From Daedaleopsis sinensis (Eukaryota > Basidiomycota > Agaricomycetes > Polyporales > Polyporaceae): a stretch of 64,000 nt of DNA. The notes beneath the pieces were generated by a model that searched no databases, was not told the origin of the DNA, and saw only the letters and a program-made list of their open reading frames with translations. Numbering within the stretch: the stretch's first letter is position 1; every line of letters starts with the position of its first letter. Made by a program: the position numbers and the translations under genes. The DNA is taken from positions 744,001 to 808,000 of the forward strand of contig CM066300.1 of the NCBI GenBank assembly GCA_033807695.1, in the 5' to 3' direction. This document shows, one piece after another, positions 34,901 through 46,375 of the stretch.

Positions 34901-37080
34901 ACTTTAGGAAGAACGCGCGGTGATGGTTGTGTTCTACCATCGAGCACTGATCAATCTGAAGCAGTACTGGCAGCAGATAACGGGAATGCGCCTGTGCATC
35001 AGAGCTATGGCGTGGATAACACGAGCACATAGACCTGTGCCCATCGAGTCCGGCGTACCAGACTCGAAGCATCCTTACAGCTGGCCGGACGCTGTTCATT
35101 GCGGAGGATCAAAGGAACCTGATTCGGGATGATGCTTCTGGCTGATGGATATGACGCACGCAGCGGGGCAGAGCACAGTACAGCGGTTCCCCGGCAACCC
35201 ATTCTGAGCTTATCGACGATCCTCTGCGTACTTGTCGCAATGATGTCTCGATAGCATGCTTTCTGCCTCCGCCCTACGAAACGGGTAACACCGTCTGCAG
35301 CGCAATATTCACCCGCTGAAACATGAAAGGTCCCTCGGGAAAGAGGGATCGCTCCTTTCTCCATGATGAGATGCATCCAACACCACAACGTTCTAAGCAG
35401 AATGCAGACAAGGGATGAATGACGCACCGGCTAGAATACCGCCTAATTGCGCACCCCGCCGCTCCAAGGGAAGTCTCGCTAGTCGCAGTGGTGCGGCCGT
35501 CGATGTGGAGGCGGGCGGAGGGGGCGGCACCTTCGTTTTCTTCGCCTTTGCTTTCTTGCTGGACGCCGGCGCATCAGAAGGTGGATTCGAGTCGCCACGG
35601 GCGGCGTCCCCCGCCGGCCGCGATTGGTTTGTCTGGGCGGCTTTGCGGAGCGCGAGGAGCTCTAGGAAAACAAAACAAGGACATGTTAGCATGATCCCGG
35701 AGACATCCTCAGTTGGATTGTTCTCCCCAGACTGTACACTGAGGCGTCTGTCAGGTCAAACGACCACGATGGAGTTGAAGAAGCTGCATCATGACGTCAC
35801 CGACAATAGATGGTTAAAGTATCTTATCTTCGGGGATTGTGTGGCCAGCGACTGACTCCGCTGAGTACAACTGCCGGTCAAGACAAATGTACAATTCGAG
35901 ATATAGTAGGGCAAGAATGGCAACCTGCGCATTGAGATTGCTCGACAAATAGCACCACAGGCTTTCCTAGTTTCGTACCCAGCCGGTTATCAAAAAGACA
36001 ACGAGAGGGGAGATCACCACGACGTGCAATGACCAAACTCAATGGCTCGGACATTGAAAGGATCATCGGGTGTTAAGTGAAACATCTCGGCCAAATTCCC
36101 ATATATATCTTAAGACAGTAGAGTCGCGAATTTCGAACGATCTCCCGGTCTATGAATGGGCGGTTGGAAAGGTATCTCAATTCTGTATGTTTTGACAATC
36201 GCCTGACAGCCTTCGTGCCCTATTGCAAACTTGTATTGTGGCAGCCTTTGGTCTGTGGCAGGATACAAACACCGTCGAGACATTTTCCGGCCATTGGGCA
36301 CGGTTACCTGTCCACCCTCCCATTCACAGGCTGGGCCACCGTCCCAAAATGACGAACGAAGATCTCTCAGAAATCGGCCGGAATGTCCCATGTACCAACC
36401 GATTTCCCAAAGATCTCCGGACCCTTGAAATCGGCCATTATACGTCGTGAAGCGGCACAGGTAACGGATAGCCCGAGTTCGACGCGGCGCATATCCAAAC
36501 ACCATCCGTCTATACGAAGAATACCAGATGTTGCAGGTCATGTCTCTGTCTAGGTCCTCCTTCTCCTGCCTTTTTGGACCGAGACTGAGACGTGCCTACT
36601 ACACACCTGCCGCAGAATACAACTGCCGGTTGAGACAAAGTAGAATCCGAGATACGGTTGGGCAAGAACGGCAACTTGCGCATATAGATTGCTCAATAGA
36701 CAACAACCTAGGCTTCCCAGTGCGAGAGTTCGTTGATCATAATCGAGCGCCGAGGATTGATCATCGCTCTAGCCTGCACTCTGAGAACATGCGCAGATCA
36801 AGCTCATCCTCACGCTCGTTCATGTCCGCCCTGCTCAGCCAACGCGAGAGGGACAAAGGAAGTGCCCGAAGAAGACATTTGCATTCGTTGCCCATGCTTC
36901 TTGATGGACATGACACGGAGATGGGTGTCCAGTATAAACTCACCGAGCTTCTCGTTGTCGTATTGGGCCTGCAGCTCGCTCAGGTCCTTCTCGAGCGCGA
37001 GGACACGGTCGCGCCACGGGTTCGGGCTCGGTGCCCTGCGGCATTCTCTGTCTGTCGGGGACGGGAAGGTGGCCTGAAGA
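31972..37080 (-). CDS. Hypothetical protein with coiled-coil start and low-complexity tail (tentative gene model)
   Basis: Minus-strand exons that join in phase. A 5' exon ends at 36944 (PWRDRVLALEKDLSELQAQ, a coiled coil). An exon from 35661 to about 35440 is Ala/Pro/Lys-rich. A long exon runs 34370 to about 33166 (VPTASRVEAALEAFDVMADMLPENP, then helical and Ser/Pro-rich segments). A last exon runs from about 33048 to 31972, with MERLARKDVLWYLCAVLQRVLP, Gly-Ser repeats and the C-terminus ERGMLLAVLERAWLGI. The start codon is not resolved. Introns of about 1,280 and 1,070 bp are far longer than any other in the window. The last two exons could be a separate gene. I do not recognise a family. 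Confidence 0.5.
35867..36730. repeat. Diverged direct repeat of about 110 bp inside a long intron
   Basis: 35867-35975 and 36619-36730 share ACAACTGCCGGT, GGGCAAGAA.GGCAAC.TGCGCAT and AGATTGCTC in the same order, at roughly 75-80% identity by eye. Both lie within the 1,282-bp intron at 35662-36943, which suggests an old insertion or duplication there. Confidence 0.65.
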
Positions 37081-38936
37081 TCGAGGATGTACGCTTTGTG
37101 CGGATGTCAGACCCTGCATTTCCGATAGAACGAGAGGCGAACCTTGGACAGATTGCCCCGGGGGCTTGTGCCGGAGGGCGGCGAGGGCCTGGGGAGGTGC
37201 CACTGATGAGCGCAGGAGGAGGAGGAGAGTGGAAGGTGGCTACTATGGCGATTCGAATCTGTTGGCCTGCGGATGCCATCCGGGGTGGTCTGCGTGGGTG
37301 AGGGGAGGGGGAGAAGACTGCCGTCGTCGTCGTCGCTCCGAGAGAGGCCCGGAGCGCCTGCCGCCACCAGCGCGTCGCCGGAAACGCGTCTGTCACACGC
37401 CATGCATACGCCTGTCACACGACCGCGTGGCGACGCGCCGCTCGCCTTTCCCGTCTCCTTCTCTCCCGCATCCTCCATCTTCGAACTTCCACCTATCTTT
37501 TCTGTGTGCGGCGACGACTGCGACTCCAGGAACGCGCCGCATGTCCTACACCCTTCTGCCACGGATGCTCGGGCCCCGGGTCCCAAGATGCCCCTCGACG
37601 CGCTATGTCCGACGCGTGGTATGAGCTTCTCCCGATTCCACACTCGCAGGACGCGCCTCCCCCCGGATCCACACCCCATGTACAGGAAAGCTCTTCTGCC
37701 TTCTTCTACCCGGAGACACCCATCCATCTGGTCCGGACTCCACGTAACAGGTCGTCATCCCCGAGGGCCGGTTCATCCATCTAATACTGTTACTATGTTC
37801 GCGGTAACTTCCTTCATCTGGTGGACTAACCCCAATGCAGGTGGTTGACCACGACTGGCCCTGCATTGGTGCTCTGCGACTTGGAGCACTCCGGCGATCA
37901 GTTGTCGCACGCGTCAGGCAAGCTCCGTCTATGGCCGCAAGACTGCATGCGCGACTTGGCTTTGACGCGTCGGGGTGCGGGAGGGGTATGATGCTTTCAC
38001 CGTTTCACGAACTCAGACTGTTAGACAGGTGAGATGTGAGCATGCCTATACTTCAAAAGAACGACATTCACCAGGAAACCAGCACCGCTGGATCGTACAC
38101 GGCACGAAGTCGCTGCTACGTCTAATATCTATCACTTACTCAGGTGAACTTGAAGCCACATGAGCGTGCATCACCTCGGACTCTTCCAGTTCAGCACTCA
38201 GGCCTCAGGATATGCTCGGAGACTGTCAAGCGGATTGATCTCACCTCACAATCTGGATTACACGTTGACATGCTCGCTCGCCGCGATTGCGTCTGCTTAC
38301 TCTCATTATAGATGAGGGTGCCGCGCCATACCATGGCCGACCCATATTTCCGACTCATGCACTGAGTGACACTGGGATTCATGCATATTCATGGTGAGTG
38401 CCCGTGCAACCAACTCAATCAACAGGAAAGGACATCGCAAGACAATCGACATTTTGTTTTTGTTTCTACACATACGATACCGGTGCGTCTGCAGCTGCTC
38501 CTGCACTGCACATCGGATTACATTACCGAACAACATAAGCTACCTATCGCACGAGCACGAACGGCATTACATACAGCATAACGAACATACAGCGGGGTGT
38601 CGCGTCGGAGGGGGAGGTGAGCGGAGGTGAGATCTGTTCAAGAGAGGACGACGTTGACAGGGAGGGAGGGAGGTGTCGCAGGGATAAGGATAAGTTTAAA
38701 ACTCGATGCGCCGCGGCCCTGGCAGAAATTTGGAAAGTAAGCAGGCGAGCTGGCAGTGGGCACCAGGCGGCCACGGCGCACGATTAAAGCCACGGTCGGC
38801 CAAGATTCGAAGGCGGGTGGGTGCAGTATGTCGATATACTCTATGGCAGTCATGCTAACGGCCCCGTCAGCGACGCTCGTACCTACACAGACATCGAGCG
38901 ACGCACCTTGGATTCGGCTTCAGTGCTCTCCAGCAC
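37081..38936. other. Region without a supportable gene
   Basis: It contains the upstream part of the minus-strand gene ending at 31972 and the 3' flank of the PHD gene. Plus-strand ORFs at 37506-37784 and 37835-38032 could form part of a small gene (MSDAWYELLPIPHSQ... and an exon after an AATGCAG acceptor at 37839), but I found no start-to-stop model or family. Nothing else was recognised. Confidence 0.4.
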
Positions 38937-41333
38937 TCACTCATCGGCCTCCATCACCACGTCCCCGTCTCGCTCCACCTTGAGCTTGAACGGCGCGCCC
39001 GCTCCCCGTCCCGCGCGCGGGGGCGACCCCGCGCCCTCGTCCCACAGCCGCCGCGCGCCCGCGCTGAGCGCCCCGAGCCGCTCCCGTTCCCGCGCGCGCG
39101 GCGCACGCGTCACAGGCGTGTCGTCGTACGGCGGCGCCGAGTATATGCTGCGCGCGGACGGGCTCGAGAACGGCCCGCCGCCGTCGTCCCAGCCGTGTTT
39201 CGCGTCCCAGCCCTCGCGCCCGCCTCCTGCTCCGAATTCCCTGCTTGCACCAAGACCCACACCCATGCCCACGCCCGCACCCGCACCCATCCCGAGCACG
39301 GCCCCGGCGAACTTGCCGGGCGTCGGCGTGTGGCCCGCGCGCGCGGCCCAGAGCCCGAAACCGCCCTTGGGCGTGGAGAGCCCGAGCGTGGGCGGCGGCC
39401 CGCCGCTGAACTTGATCCCGCGCGACGGCGTCGTCGTCGGGTCGAACGGCGTCTCGGGGTCGAACGCGTCGCGGTCGAGCGCGAACGGCCCGGGCGTGTG
39501 GTACACGCGCACCGTGCGCGCGGACGACTCGGGCGTCGTCGGGCCCCCGTGCGACGAGCCGCGCGTCGAGAACGTGCGCGTGTACCCCCCACCGCCCGAG
39601 TCGCTGCCCGCGCCCACGCCGCGCACGGGCGTCTGCGGGGCGTCCCAGTGCGGGGCGGGGGACTCGAGCAGCGGGTCCGGGAGGAAGAGGTGGTCGCGGC
39701 GCCCGGCGGGCTCGACGGGCGGGTCGTCGGTGGGCACGAACGTGGGCTCGGTGAGCGGCGAGGAGGGCGCGATGTCGAGGCACGTGTTGCAGTACCACGG
39801 GTCCTCCTCGCGCCCGAGCTCGGCGACGTCGCTGATGCCGATGCAGGGCAGGTGGTACCACGTCTGGCACTCGTCGCACTGCACGAGCTCGCTCCCGTCG
39901 TCGCCGCGGTCGCAGCCGGTGCACTTCACCTCGTCGACTTCGTCGTCTGCTCCTTCCTTCCGCCGAGACGCCAGCATGCGGACTGACCGCTTTGAAAGGA
40001 GGGCTGCGCGGGCGTCCGCGGGGTCGCTTGGGACGAGCACATTGTCGATCCCTTTGTGGGCATCCGCGTCGGGAATCGCGCGGAGCGGGACCATCTTGCC
40101 GCGTCCGCGCCGGTGTGCGATCTGGTCGTTGTCGTGGGACTGCAAGGGCGGGCGGAGCTCCTGGTCCTCCTCCCCGGAGTCGCTCTCGCTATCCCGGTCG
40201 AGGAAGCGTTCGATCCACTTGAGCCGCTCCTCCTCCTCCATCTTCTCTGTGTGTGTGCGCTCCTGCGCGCGCAAGCACCACGGGAACGCCGAGTCGGGCC
40301 AGTTGGGCTGCACCACCTCGTCTTCCTGCGCATCGCCCACTTGGCCGCGCTTGCCGCCCCGCCGCCGCTTGCGCCGTACCACCCGCCTCTTGACCGGGGT
40401 ATCCGGGTTGGCAGCGATCCCTTCTGGGGGCACGTTGAGCAGCAGACGGCCGCGGCCCTCGACCTCCACGGGATAGAGCGTTGCACTCGGTGCTTTCCTA
40501 GCGGGAACGTCCTTGAACGCTTCCAGCCTCCGCCGCTTCCTTATCTCTCTCTCGCTCGGCACCCACTCCGGCTCCTCAGGGACAGCCTCCTCCTCCGCGA
40601 TCGGAGCACTTGATGGCCCAGGCTGACCAGGCGTGGCCTGCTGCAGCCAGTGCAGCGCGCGTTGGGAGAGAGCGTTGCGCGCCATGCCGTTCGGGGTCGG
40701 GGTCTGCGGCTCACCGTTCTTGTACGCAGGCGACTGCCCATACCCCGGATAACCTCCTGCAAGCAAGCTCTGCTCGAACGACTCCTCGCTTGTCGCCTGG
40801 AAGAGCTGCAGCCGGCGGCCCTTGACGGGACTCTCGGTGACCCCAAGGGTGGCGTCCGCAGCGTCGAGCTCGTCGAGCGTAGGGATGTCGGCGTCGGAGT
40901 GTGACCGTTTCTCGCGCACAAGGTATTCTGGCCGGCGTGCTTCCATTTCAGAGAGCCGTTCTGCGTGGTCGGCAGCAAGTTGCAGATGGATGCGGTGGAT
41001 CTCGCCTCCAAGGGCACGTTGCGGGACGGGCGTTGCTAGTGGGGGCGGTGAATGAGGGGATGTCAGAGCGGCGCCGAAGATGTCGGGGATCGGTGCATCG
41101 AGAGGTAATGGGGACTTTGAGCTTGACTTTGTCGCACGTCGGTCGGTAGCAGACAGTCTGCCACGAAAGGGAGAAGAAAGGCGGGACGCGGGCGTCATAG
41201 CACGAGAGTGGGTAGACACCGGAGTGGTGATGATCGGGGCAGGGGCTAGGGGCGGCACAGCAGTATCTACAACCATCTGGCTCGTAGCATGATCGGCCAC
41301 CGATTCCGCCTTGCTTAAATATGCATGCTCCAT
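38937..41333 (-). CDS. PHD-finger chromatin protein
   Basis: A single-exon 798-residue protein. The N-terminal 450 residues are Ser/Pro-rich with basic clusters (SEREIRKRRRLEAF; PVKRRVVRRKRRRGGKRG), typical nuclear localisation signals. One PHD finger lies at about residues 469-514: KCTGCDRGDDGSELVQC, then DECQTWYHLPCIG, then WYCNTC, giving the complete Cys4-His-Cys3 zinc ligand set and the conserved Trp before the last Cys pair. The rest is disordered and Gly/Ala/Arg-rich, ending DGDVVMEADE. PHD fingers of this class read histone H3 tails. The specificity cannot be told here, and no SET, bromo or other catalytic domain is present. The 551-residue antisense ORF is a GC-rich shadow. Confidence 0.9.
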   Translation of the reverse strand: MEHAYLSKAESVADHATSQMVVDTAVPPLAPAPIITTPVSTHSRAMTPASRLSSPFRGRLSATDRRATKSSSKSPLPLDAPIPDIFGAALTSPHSPPPLATPVPQRALGGEIHRIHLQLAADHAERLSEMEARRPEYLVREKRSHSDADIPTLDELDAADATLGVTESPVKGRRLQLFQATSEESFEQSLLAGGYPGYGQSPAYKNGEPQTPTPNGMARNALSQRALHWLQQATPGQPGPSSAPIAEEEAVPEEPEWVPSEREIRKRRRLEAFKDVPARKAPSATLYPVEVEGRGRLLLNVPPEGIAANPDTPVKRRVVRRKRRRGGKRGQVGDAQEDEVVQPNWPDSAFPWCLRAQERTHTEKMEEEERLKWIERFLDRDSESDSGEEDQELRPPLQSHDNDQIAHRRGRGKMVPLRAIPDADAHKGIDNVLVPSDPADARAALLSKRSVRMLASRRKEGADDEVDEVKCTGCDRGDDGSELVQCDECQTWYHLPCIGISDVAELGREEDPWYCNTCLDIAPSSPLTEPTFVPTDDPPVEPAGRRDHLFLPDPLLESPAPHWDAPQTPVRGVGAGSDSGGGGYTRTFSTRGSSHGGPTTPESSARTVRVYHTPGPFALDRDAFDPETPFDPTTTPSRGIKFSGGPPPTLGLSTPKGGFGLWAARAGHTPTPGKFAGAVLGMGAGAGVGMGVGLGASREFGAGGGREGWDAKHGWDDGGGPFSSPSARSIYSAPPYDDTPVTRAPRARERERLGALSAGARRLWDEGAGSPPRAGRGAGAPFKLKVERDGDVVMEADE

Positions 41334-42751
41334 GATGGGTCGAACAGGTGTATGGGGAATAGAGGAAGGGCCACTGAGTGATTAGATATATTAGATTAGA
41401 TACTGCCGAAGGTCGGAAATGAAGTAGATATCTGCTTACGCGACGGGGGTCAATGGGGGCATGGCTTTGCGCGGCAGGACAGGACTGAATGAGAGTTGGA
41501 GATTAAGCAGCCCAGATGACCGTGGTATCATAGAACGAACCTTGATTCAGGAGTCATAAACGATGCAGTGGAAAGAACAGGCTCCTCTCTGTCGAAAAGT
41601 CGGTACTTCAAGATGAGGGAGGGGTGGCTGGGACAAACCTGAGCGGAGTTACTGGTCGTGTGGGTGCTGTATGTTCCGTGTGAGCACCACGATTGCTAGA
41701 ATTGAAGATATTGAGTACGAGCTTCTGTCTGTCAGTAGTAACGTCGAAACTTACGCATTCGAAACTGGCGAGCCGTAAGTGCCGTTAGGGTCTGGGGCGT
41801 AAGCAGCGACATTGCTGGGACTGCTTGAGGCATGTATCAGCATAAGGTATGGGTTGTGTCATAGGCACCATGATGGTCATTGTAGTAGGAGAGACAGTTT
41901 GGCGATCTTGACCCAGTACTGAGGATGTCCCGACGGCGAGTCGCCCCATGCGCACAGGCGAATAATACATTGATCAAGCTGTGCAGAGTACTGACCTTTG
42001 CGGTGTCGGTAAATGTGATGTCTTGTGAAGACCAAACGCGGGAAGGAGGGCTATCCGACTGGAACCACCACTGCGATCTGAGCATAACAGGACTCTCAAT
42101 CAACGGACAAGTACATACCTGCTGCCTATTGTCGATCCTACCGACCGAGCCTGCTCCTCTCCGACGCCATTTTGAGTTCCAAACGCCTCGGAGAGCATAA
42201 ATCGTGAACGACAGGGATCCCGAACTTCCGGTTAAGCAGATAAGTGGTCGCAGGCGTCAAAAGCGAGTAAACACGGCAGAATGCTAGGAGTTGAGTAGCA
42301 GAGGTTTTGCTCTAACGGAGTAGGTACGGTCCAAGCAAGCGAAGCAGCAGAGAAAGACGATGAAGGCAGCAGCAGAGAGCGGGGGAAGGAGAGAAGGATG
42401 GTGGTCTCGCTGAGAGTCTTGAACAAGAAACTCGGTTCGAAACAGAGTTTTGCTGACGTAAGTTTATCGCTTGCTAACCGGGCCTAGCCGGGCTGCGTGC
42501 CCGAGGGACTTGACCACACTTCGTCCAAACCATCTTCCAGGCGTTCGCCCGACTTGTCAATTTTCTGCTTCGTGGCAACGCGACGGCCGTTTTGAACATT
42601 GCTCCGTCATCGACCCTGCACTAGCTTCCCCGAACATTTGGCTCGTCGGCTCTTGGGAGTTGGGCTGCAACTCGCCGACAGTTTCGCTCATTTTCGCAAC
42701 TCCTCGTCCTGCCTGAACGTTTCTGAAACTCAGGAACGTGAACGAGCCGTC
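41334..42751. other. Divergent intergenic region between the PHD and Dnmt2 genes
   Basis: 1.4 kb serving as upstream region for both divergent genes. No ORF with support and no recognised repeat. It is less GC-rich than the flanking coding DNA. Confidence 0.5.
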
Positions 42752-44513
42752 ATGGCAGACGGCCATCCCGGCGAAACGACTGTCAGGGCACTCGAGTTCT
42801 ACTCCGGCATCGGTGCGTAAAGGCGGACGTCGAGGCCCCATGAGTCAATCTCACGAGTCAGCCTTGATCAGGCGGCCTCCATCGCGCCCTCACGCAGAGC
42901 AACGTGCATGGGGCCGTCGTCCGTGCCTTTGACTGGGACCAGGCCGCATCCCGCGTGTACTCTGCGAATGTTGGGCCACGGATTGTGCAAAAGGTCGCTC
43001 AACGCTGTCGTTGCCCGCAGGCGCGCCTCGCATGACCTACTATGTTCGTACTCTAGGTCGACATCTCGTCGCTCACAGCGGCAGAGCTTGCATCACTCGA
43101 TGCGGAGTTATGGTTGTTGTCGCCGTCGTGCCAGCCATATACCGTCCTGAACCCCCTCGCGAAGGGCGCCGAGGATCCCCGCGCGAAGTCGTTTATCTAC
43201 CTCATGGAAGAGCTACTCCCCGACCTCGTTCGGACCGACCGGCATCCCCGGTACATGCTGATCGAGAACGTCGCGGGATTTGAGGTTCGTGTTTCCGGAT
43301 ATTGTCGTGTATGTAGCTTGATTGCCACTGCTTCTCAGACTTCCAGCACCCGAGTCCGGCTCCTGGCAACGCTGCATGCGCTCGGGTACTCGACGATCGA
43401 GCTCCTCCTGACGCCTCTGCAGTTCGGCATACCGAACTCTCGCTTGCGCTATTATCTTCTCGCCAAAGCGAACCCCCTCACGTTCGCTGGGGTCGAGGGA
43501 CAGGAAGCTCGGGTGTGGCGACACATACCAGGTCAGCCCGTTGGGGACTGGTCCGATCCTCGAACAAGCTCTGGGGAAGAGATTGTAGACTTCGCAGTCG
43601 CCGAGCTGCGCGAATATCTCGATCCAGATATGGGTGACGATCCCCACCCTCACGCAGTTCCTGACAAGGTTTTGCAGAAGTGGGGGCGTTTATTCGACAT
43701 TGTGCTGCCTTCAGCAAGGCGAACATGTTGCTTCACTCGTGGTAAGTCAAGGATTTCCGTTGTTCCTGTTTTTCGCGGGGATGTCATGGCCTTTGAAGCA
43801 TCTGGGAACCGGGCCTATGATGCCACGGCCATCTACTGTATTGTTACCTAGTTCGACCCGCTACCTAGCGCAAAGGTATTCTCTGGTCGTGTCGGATAAA
43901 TGACCCCTTCTTGAAAGCTGTCCTCTTGGGGTGGTTACTAATCTCATAGAAACCAGCAGTTCTGCCAGGCACAGCGTTCAAACTGGCAAATATGGGCGAT
44001 ACGTTGGGCCCGAGCCCCCGTCCCATGAGACACTAGTACTTCAATGTGCTCCTTGTCTTTCGTCACTCCTCTTGTCACCACGGTCTCCCGAACATTAGGT
44101 TGACCACAGTTGGGCTACAGGATACACGAGACTAGCTGAAAGGGCTGGATCCATCCTGCAAGTCAACGAAGAGCTCGACGTAAGTACCAGTCACCTGCTG
44201 TATGTAAGAGGCTCACTAGACTGATCTCTGGGCTTTGATGCAGACCACGCGGACGTTCGATGTTTTTTTAGAGTCTCAGCGTGCCGGGAATGACGAGGCC
44301 GTCCGGCTTCTCCAACCGTTAAGGCTCCGATATTTTTCTCCTGTGGAGCTATTGCGCCTCTTCGCATTTCTGCCCAAGACGGGTGCGGGCACACGGGGTG
44401 ATACAGAGTTCACTTGGCCGGAGGATATCTCGACGAAGACGAAGTACAAACTAATTGGGAATAGCGTCAATGTGCGAGTTGTGACTGAGCTAATCAACTA
44501 TCTTTTCGCATAA
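42752..44513 (+). CDS. Dnmt2-family tRNA (cytosine-5) methyltransferase
   Basis: The exons join in phase. Motif I is ALEFYSGIGGLHRAL, with the last Gly formed across the first intron. VRAFDWDQAASRVYSANVG follows, then the catalytic loop LSPSCQPYT, then IENVAGFE (motif VI, with the Dnmt2-type GFE), ALGYSTIELLLTPLQFGIPNSRLRYYLLA (motif VIII region), CFTRGYTRL across an intron, LRYFSPVELLRLFAF, and KLIGNSVNVRVVTELINYL (motif X). Lack of a regulatory N-terminus and the GFE/CFT signatures identify Dnmt2/TRDMT1, which methylates C38 of tRNA-Asp. The catalytic Pro-Cys is interrupted by Ser (PSCQ), as in fission yeast Pmt1. The start MADGHPGET is the most 5' ATG that leads directly into motif I. Confidence 0.92.
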
Positions 44514-45005
44514 CCTCTTGCGTCTCACCGGTGACTTCTGCAAACTAAACTGCGTGCTGTTTGTTGTGTGCTGCGCTGTATTCGCCTCATGTACGTATAC
44601 ATTGTACCCCGCCAAGCTTGTCATCTCCGAACAGTCTCCAGAGAGGCCGTACTCGGAGTGCTAGTGACCACGTTTACTCAGCGGAGAGCTTACATAAACT
44701 GGCCGGGACATCCCGAGGGGTGTAAAATGGGAGACGGGGCGGGAACGGCTTGCCCTCCTTCCACCACCTCCCTCCGTCGTCCTTCTGGTCGCTCGCCGTC
44801 CTGTCGTCCACCATTTCGTCCTATCCCTCTACCGCACCCACTATCTTCTGTGCAAGCAGAGGATTCATGCTTCGACCTCCAATTATTATACCGGCACACA
44901 AAAGACAGTTGCATCCCCATCTACTCAGTTTTGTATGTTCTCCATGGTTTTGCTGACTACCTGCACGACTCACCTGCGGGACACCAGCGGTAAACAATAT
45001 CCAAC
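44514..45005. promoter_or_regulatory. Upstream region of the eIF5 gene with a C/T-rich tract
   Basis: The interval between the Dnmt2 stop and the eIF5 start is strongly pyrimidine-rich at 44750-44850 (CCTCCTTCCACCACCTCCCT and similar). Such CT-rich stretches are common just upstream of highly expressed fungal genes. No TATA box was located with confidence. Confidence 0.4.
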
Positions 45006-46375
45006 ATGGCTTCTGCTGGAGTTGTAAACATCCGTCGCGATGTCGATGACAAGTTCTACCGCTACCGGTGAGTACGATTATACGTCGTGCACTTTGCCCC
45101 ACCTGACACGACCATGCCCATAGCATGCCCATCTTGACCACCAAGATTGAGGGCAAGGGCAACGGTATTAAGACCGTTCTTCCCAACATGTCTGACGTGG
45201 CTCGCGCGCTCAGCCGGCCCCCGACCTACCCCACCAAGTTTTTCGGATGCGAGCTAGGCGCACAGACCTCGTTCGACGAGAAGAACGATCGCTTCATCGT
45301 CAACGGCGCGCACGACGCGACGAAGCTTCGCGAGCTCCTCGACGTGTTCATCGACAAGTTCGTGCTGTGCAAGTCGTGCAAGAACCCGGAGACGGACCTG
45401 ATCATCACCAAGACCGAGACGATCATCCGCGACTGCAAGGCGTGCGGCGAGCGCACCGACGTCGACATGCGCCACAAGCTCACGACCTTCATCCTCAAGA
45501 ACCCGCCCAAGAACCCGAAGAAGAGCAAGAAGAAGGGTACGGCCGATGCCAACAGCCCGACCCCCAACGGCACTAACGGGACCTCCGAGAACGGCGATGC
45601 CGAGGGCGACGCTAGCGACGACGAGCTCACTAAGCGGATCAAGGCTGAGGCGGCGGAGCTCAATGCTGACGCCGCCATTGCCAAGGAGGACTGGTCCGCA
45701 GACACCTCCCCGGAGGCAGTCAAGGCGCGCATGAAAGCCGTGGAGGCCGCGATGGGGAACGTCGCTCTCGGCGGCGGGGACGACGACAGCGAGGAGGACG
45801 CGGACAGCCCGTTCGCACAGCTCGGGCACTGGATCGCGGAGAACCGCGACGCGAGCGGCGTCGAGATCTACAAGAAGGCGGACGAGCTCGGGATCGCGAA
45901 GAAGCACAACACGCTGGTCATCATCGGCGAGAGCTTGTTCACGGAGAACGTGGTGGCCGAGATCGACAAGCACGCCGCGCTGCTCGTGAAGGTACGTCGC
46001 GCACGCTGCCTGCGCGTGTGCCGGGGTCGCTGAACGATGCGGTGTGTCGCAGATGGTCACGTCGGAGAAGCACCAGAAGTCGCTGCTAGGAGGCATCGAG
46101 CGCCTTGTCGGCGTCACGCACCCGGACCTCACCCCTGCGATCCCGAAGATCCTCATGGCGCTCTACCAGATCGACGTGGTCGACGAGGAGGTCGTGAAGC
46201 AGTGGGGCACGCATGTCAGCAAGAAGTATGTTGAACGCGAGGTCAGCAAGAAGGTCCGGAAGGCCAGCGAGCCGTTCTTGAAGGTGCGTCTCCTTTTTGT
46301 TTTTGCTCAGTCCCCATTGCTGACAGAATTTTACAGTGGCTTGAGGAGGCGGAGGACAGCAGCGATGAAGAGTAG
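45006..46375 (+). CDS. TIF5: Translation initiation factor eIF5
   Basis: Four exons encode about 420 residues. The product acts as the GTPase activator of eIF2 in the 43S/48S preinitiation complex. The N-terminal domain starts [21 protein letters not shown], with the arginine region needed for GTP hydrolysis. It carries a four-cysteine zinc site, [11 protein letters not shown]...[11 protein letters not shown] lysine-rich linker ([10 protein letters not shown]) and an acidic region follow. The C-terminal W2/HEAT domain includes [24 protein letters not shown] and [17 protein letters not shown] and ends in the acidic aromatic box [12 protein letters not shown], which binds eIF2-beta and eIF3. 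All family regions are present and intact. Confidence 0.97.

Noticed and set aside
34642..35437. Possible insertion flanked by GGCTAGAAT direct repeats
   Set aside because: The nine-base match is exact, but the supposed ends show no inverted repeat or other transposon feature, so chance cannot be excluded.
36110..36541. 143-residue minus-strand ORF inside the long intron
   Set aside because: No recognisable motif or partner exons, and it overlaps duplicated DNA; it could be chance.
38821..40476. 551-residue plus-strand ORF
   Set aside because: It is antisense to the PHD-finger gene; Ser/Pro/Arg-rich shadow with no motif.
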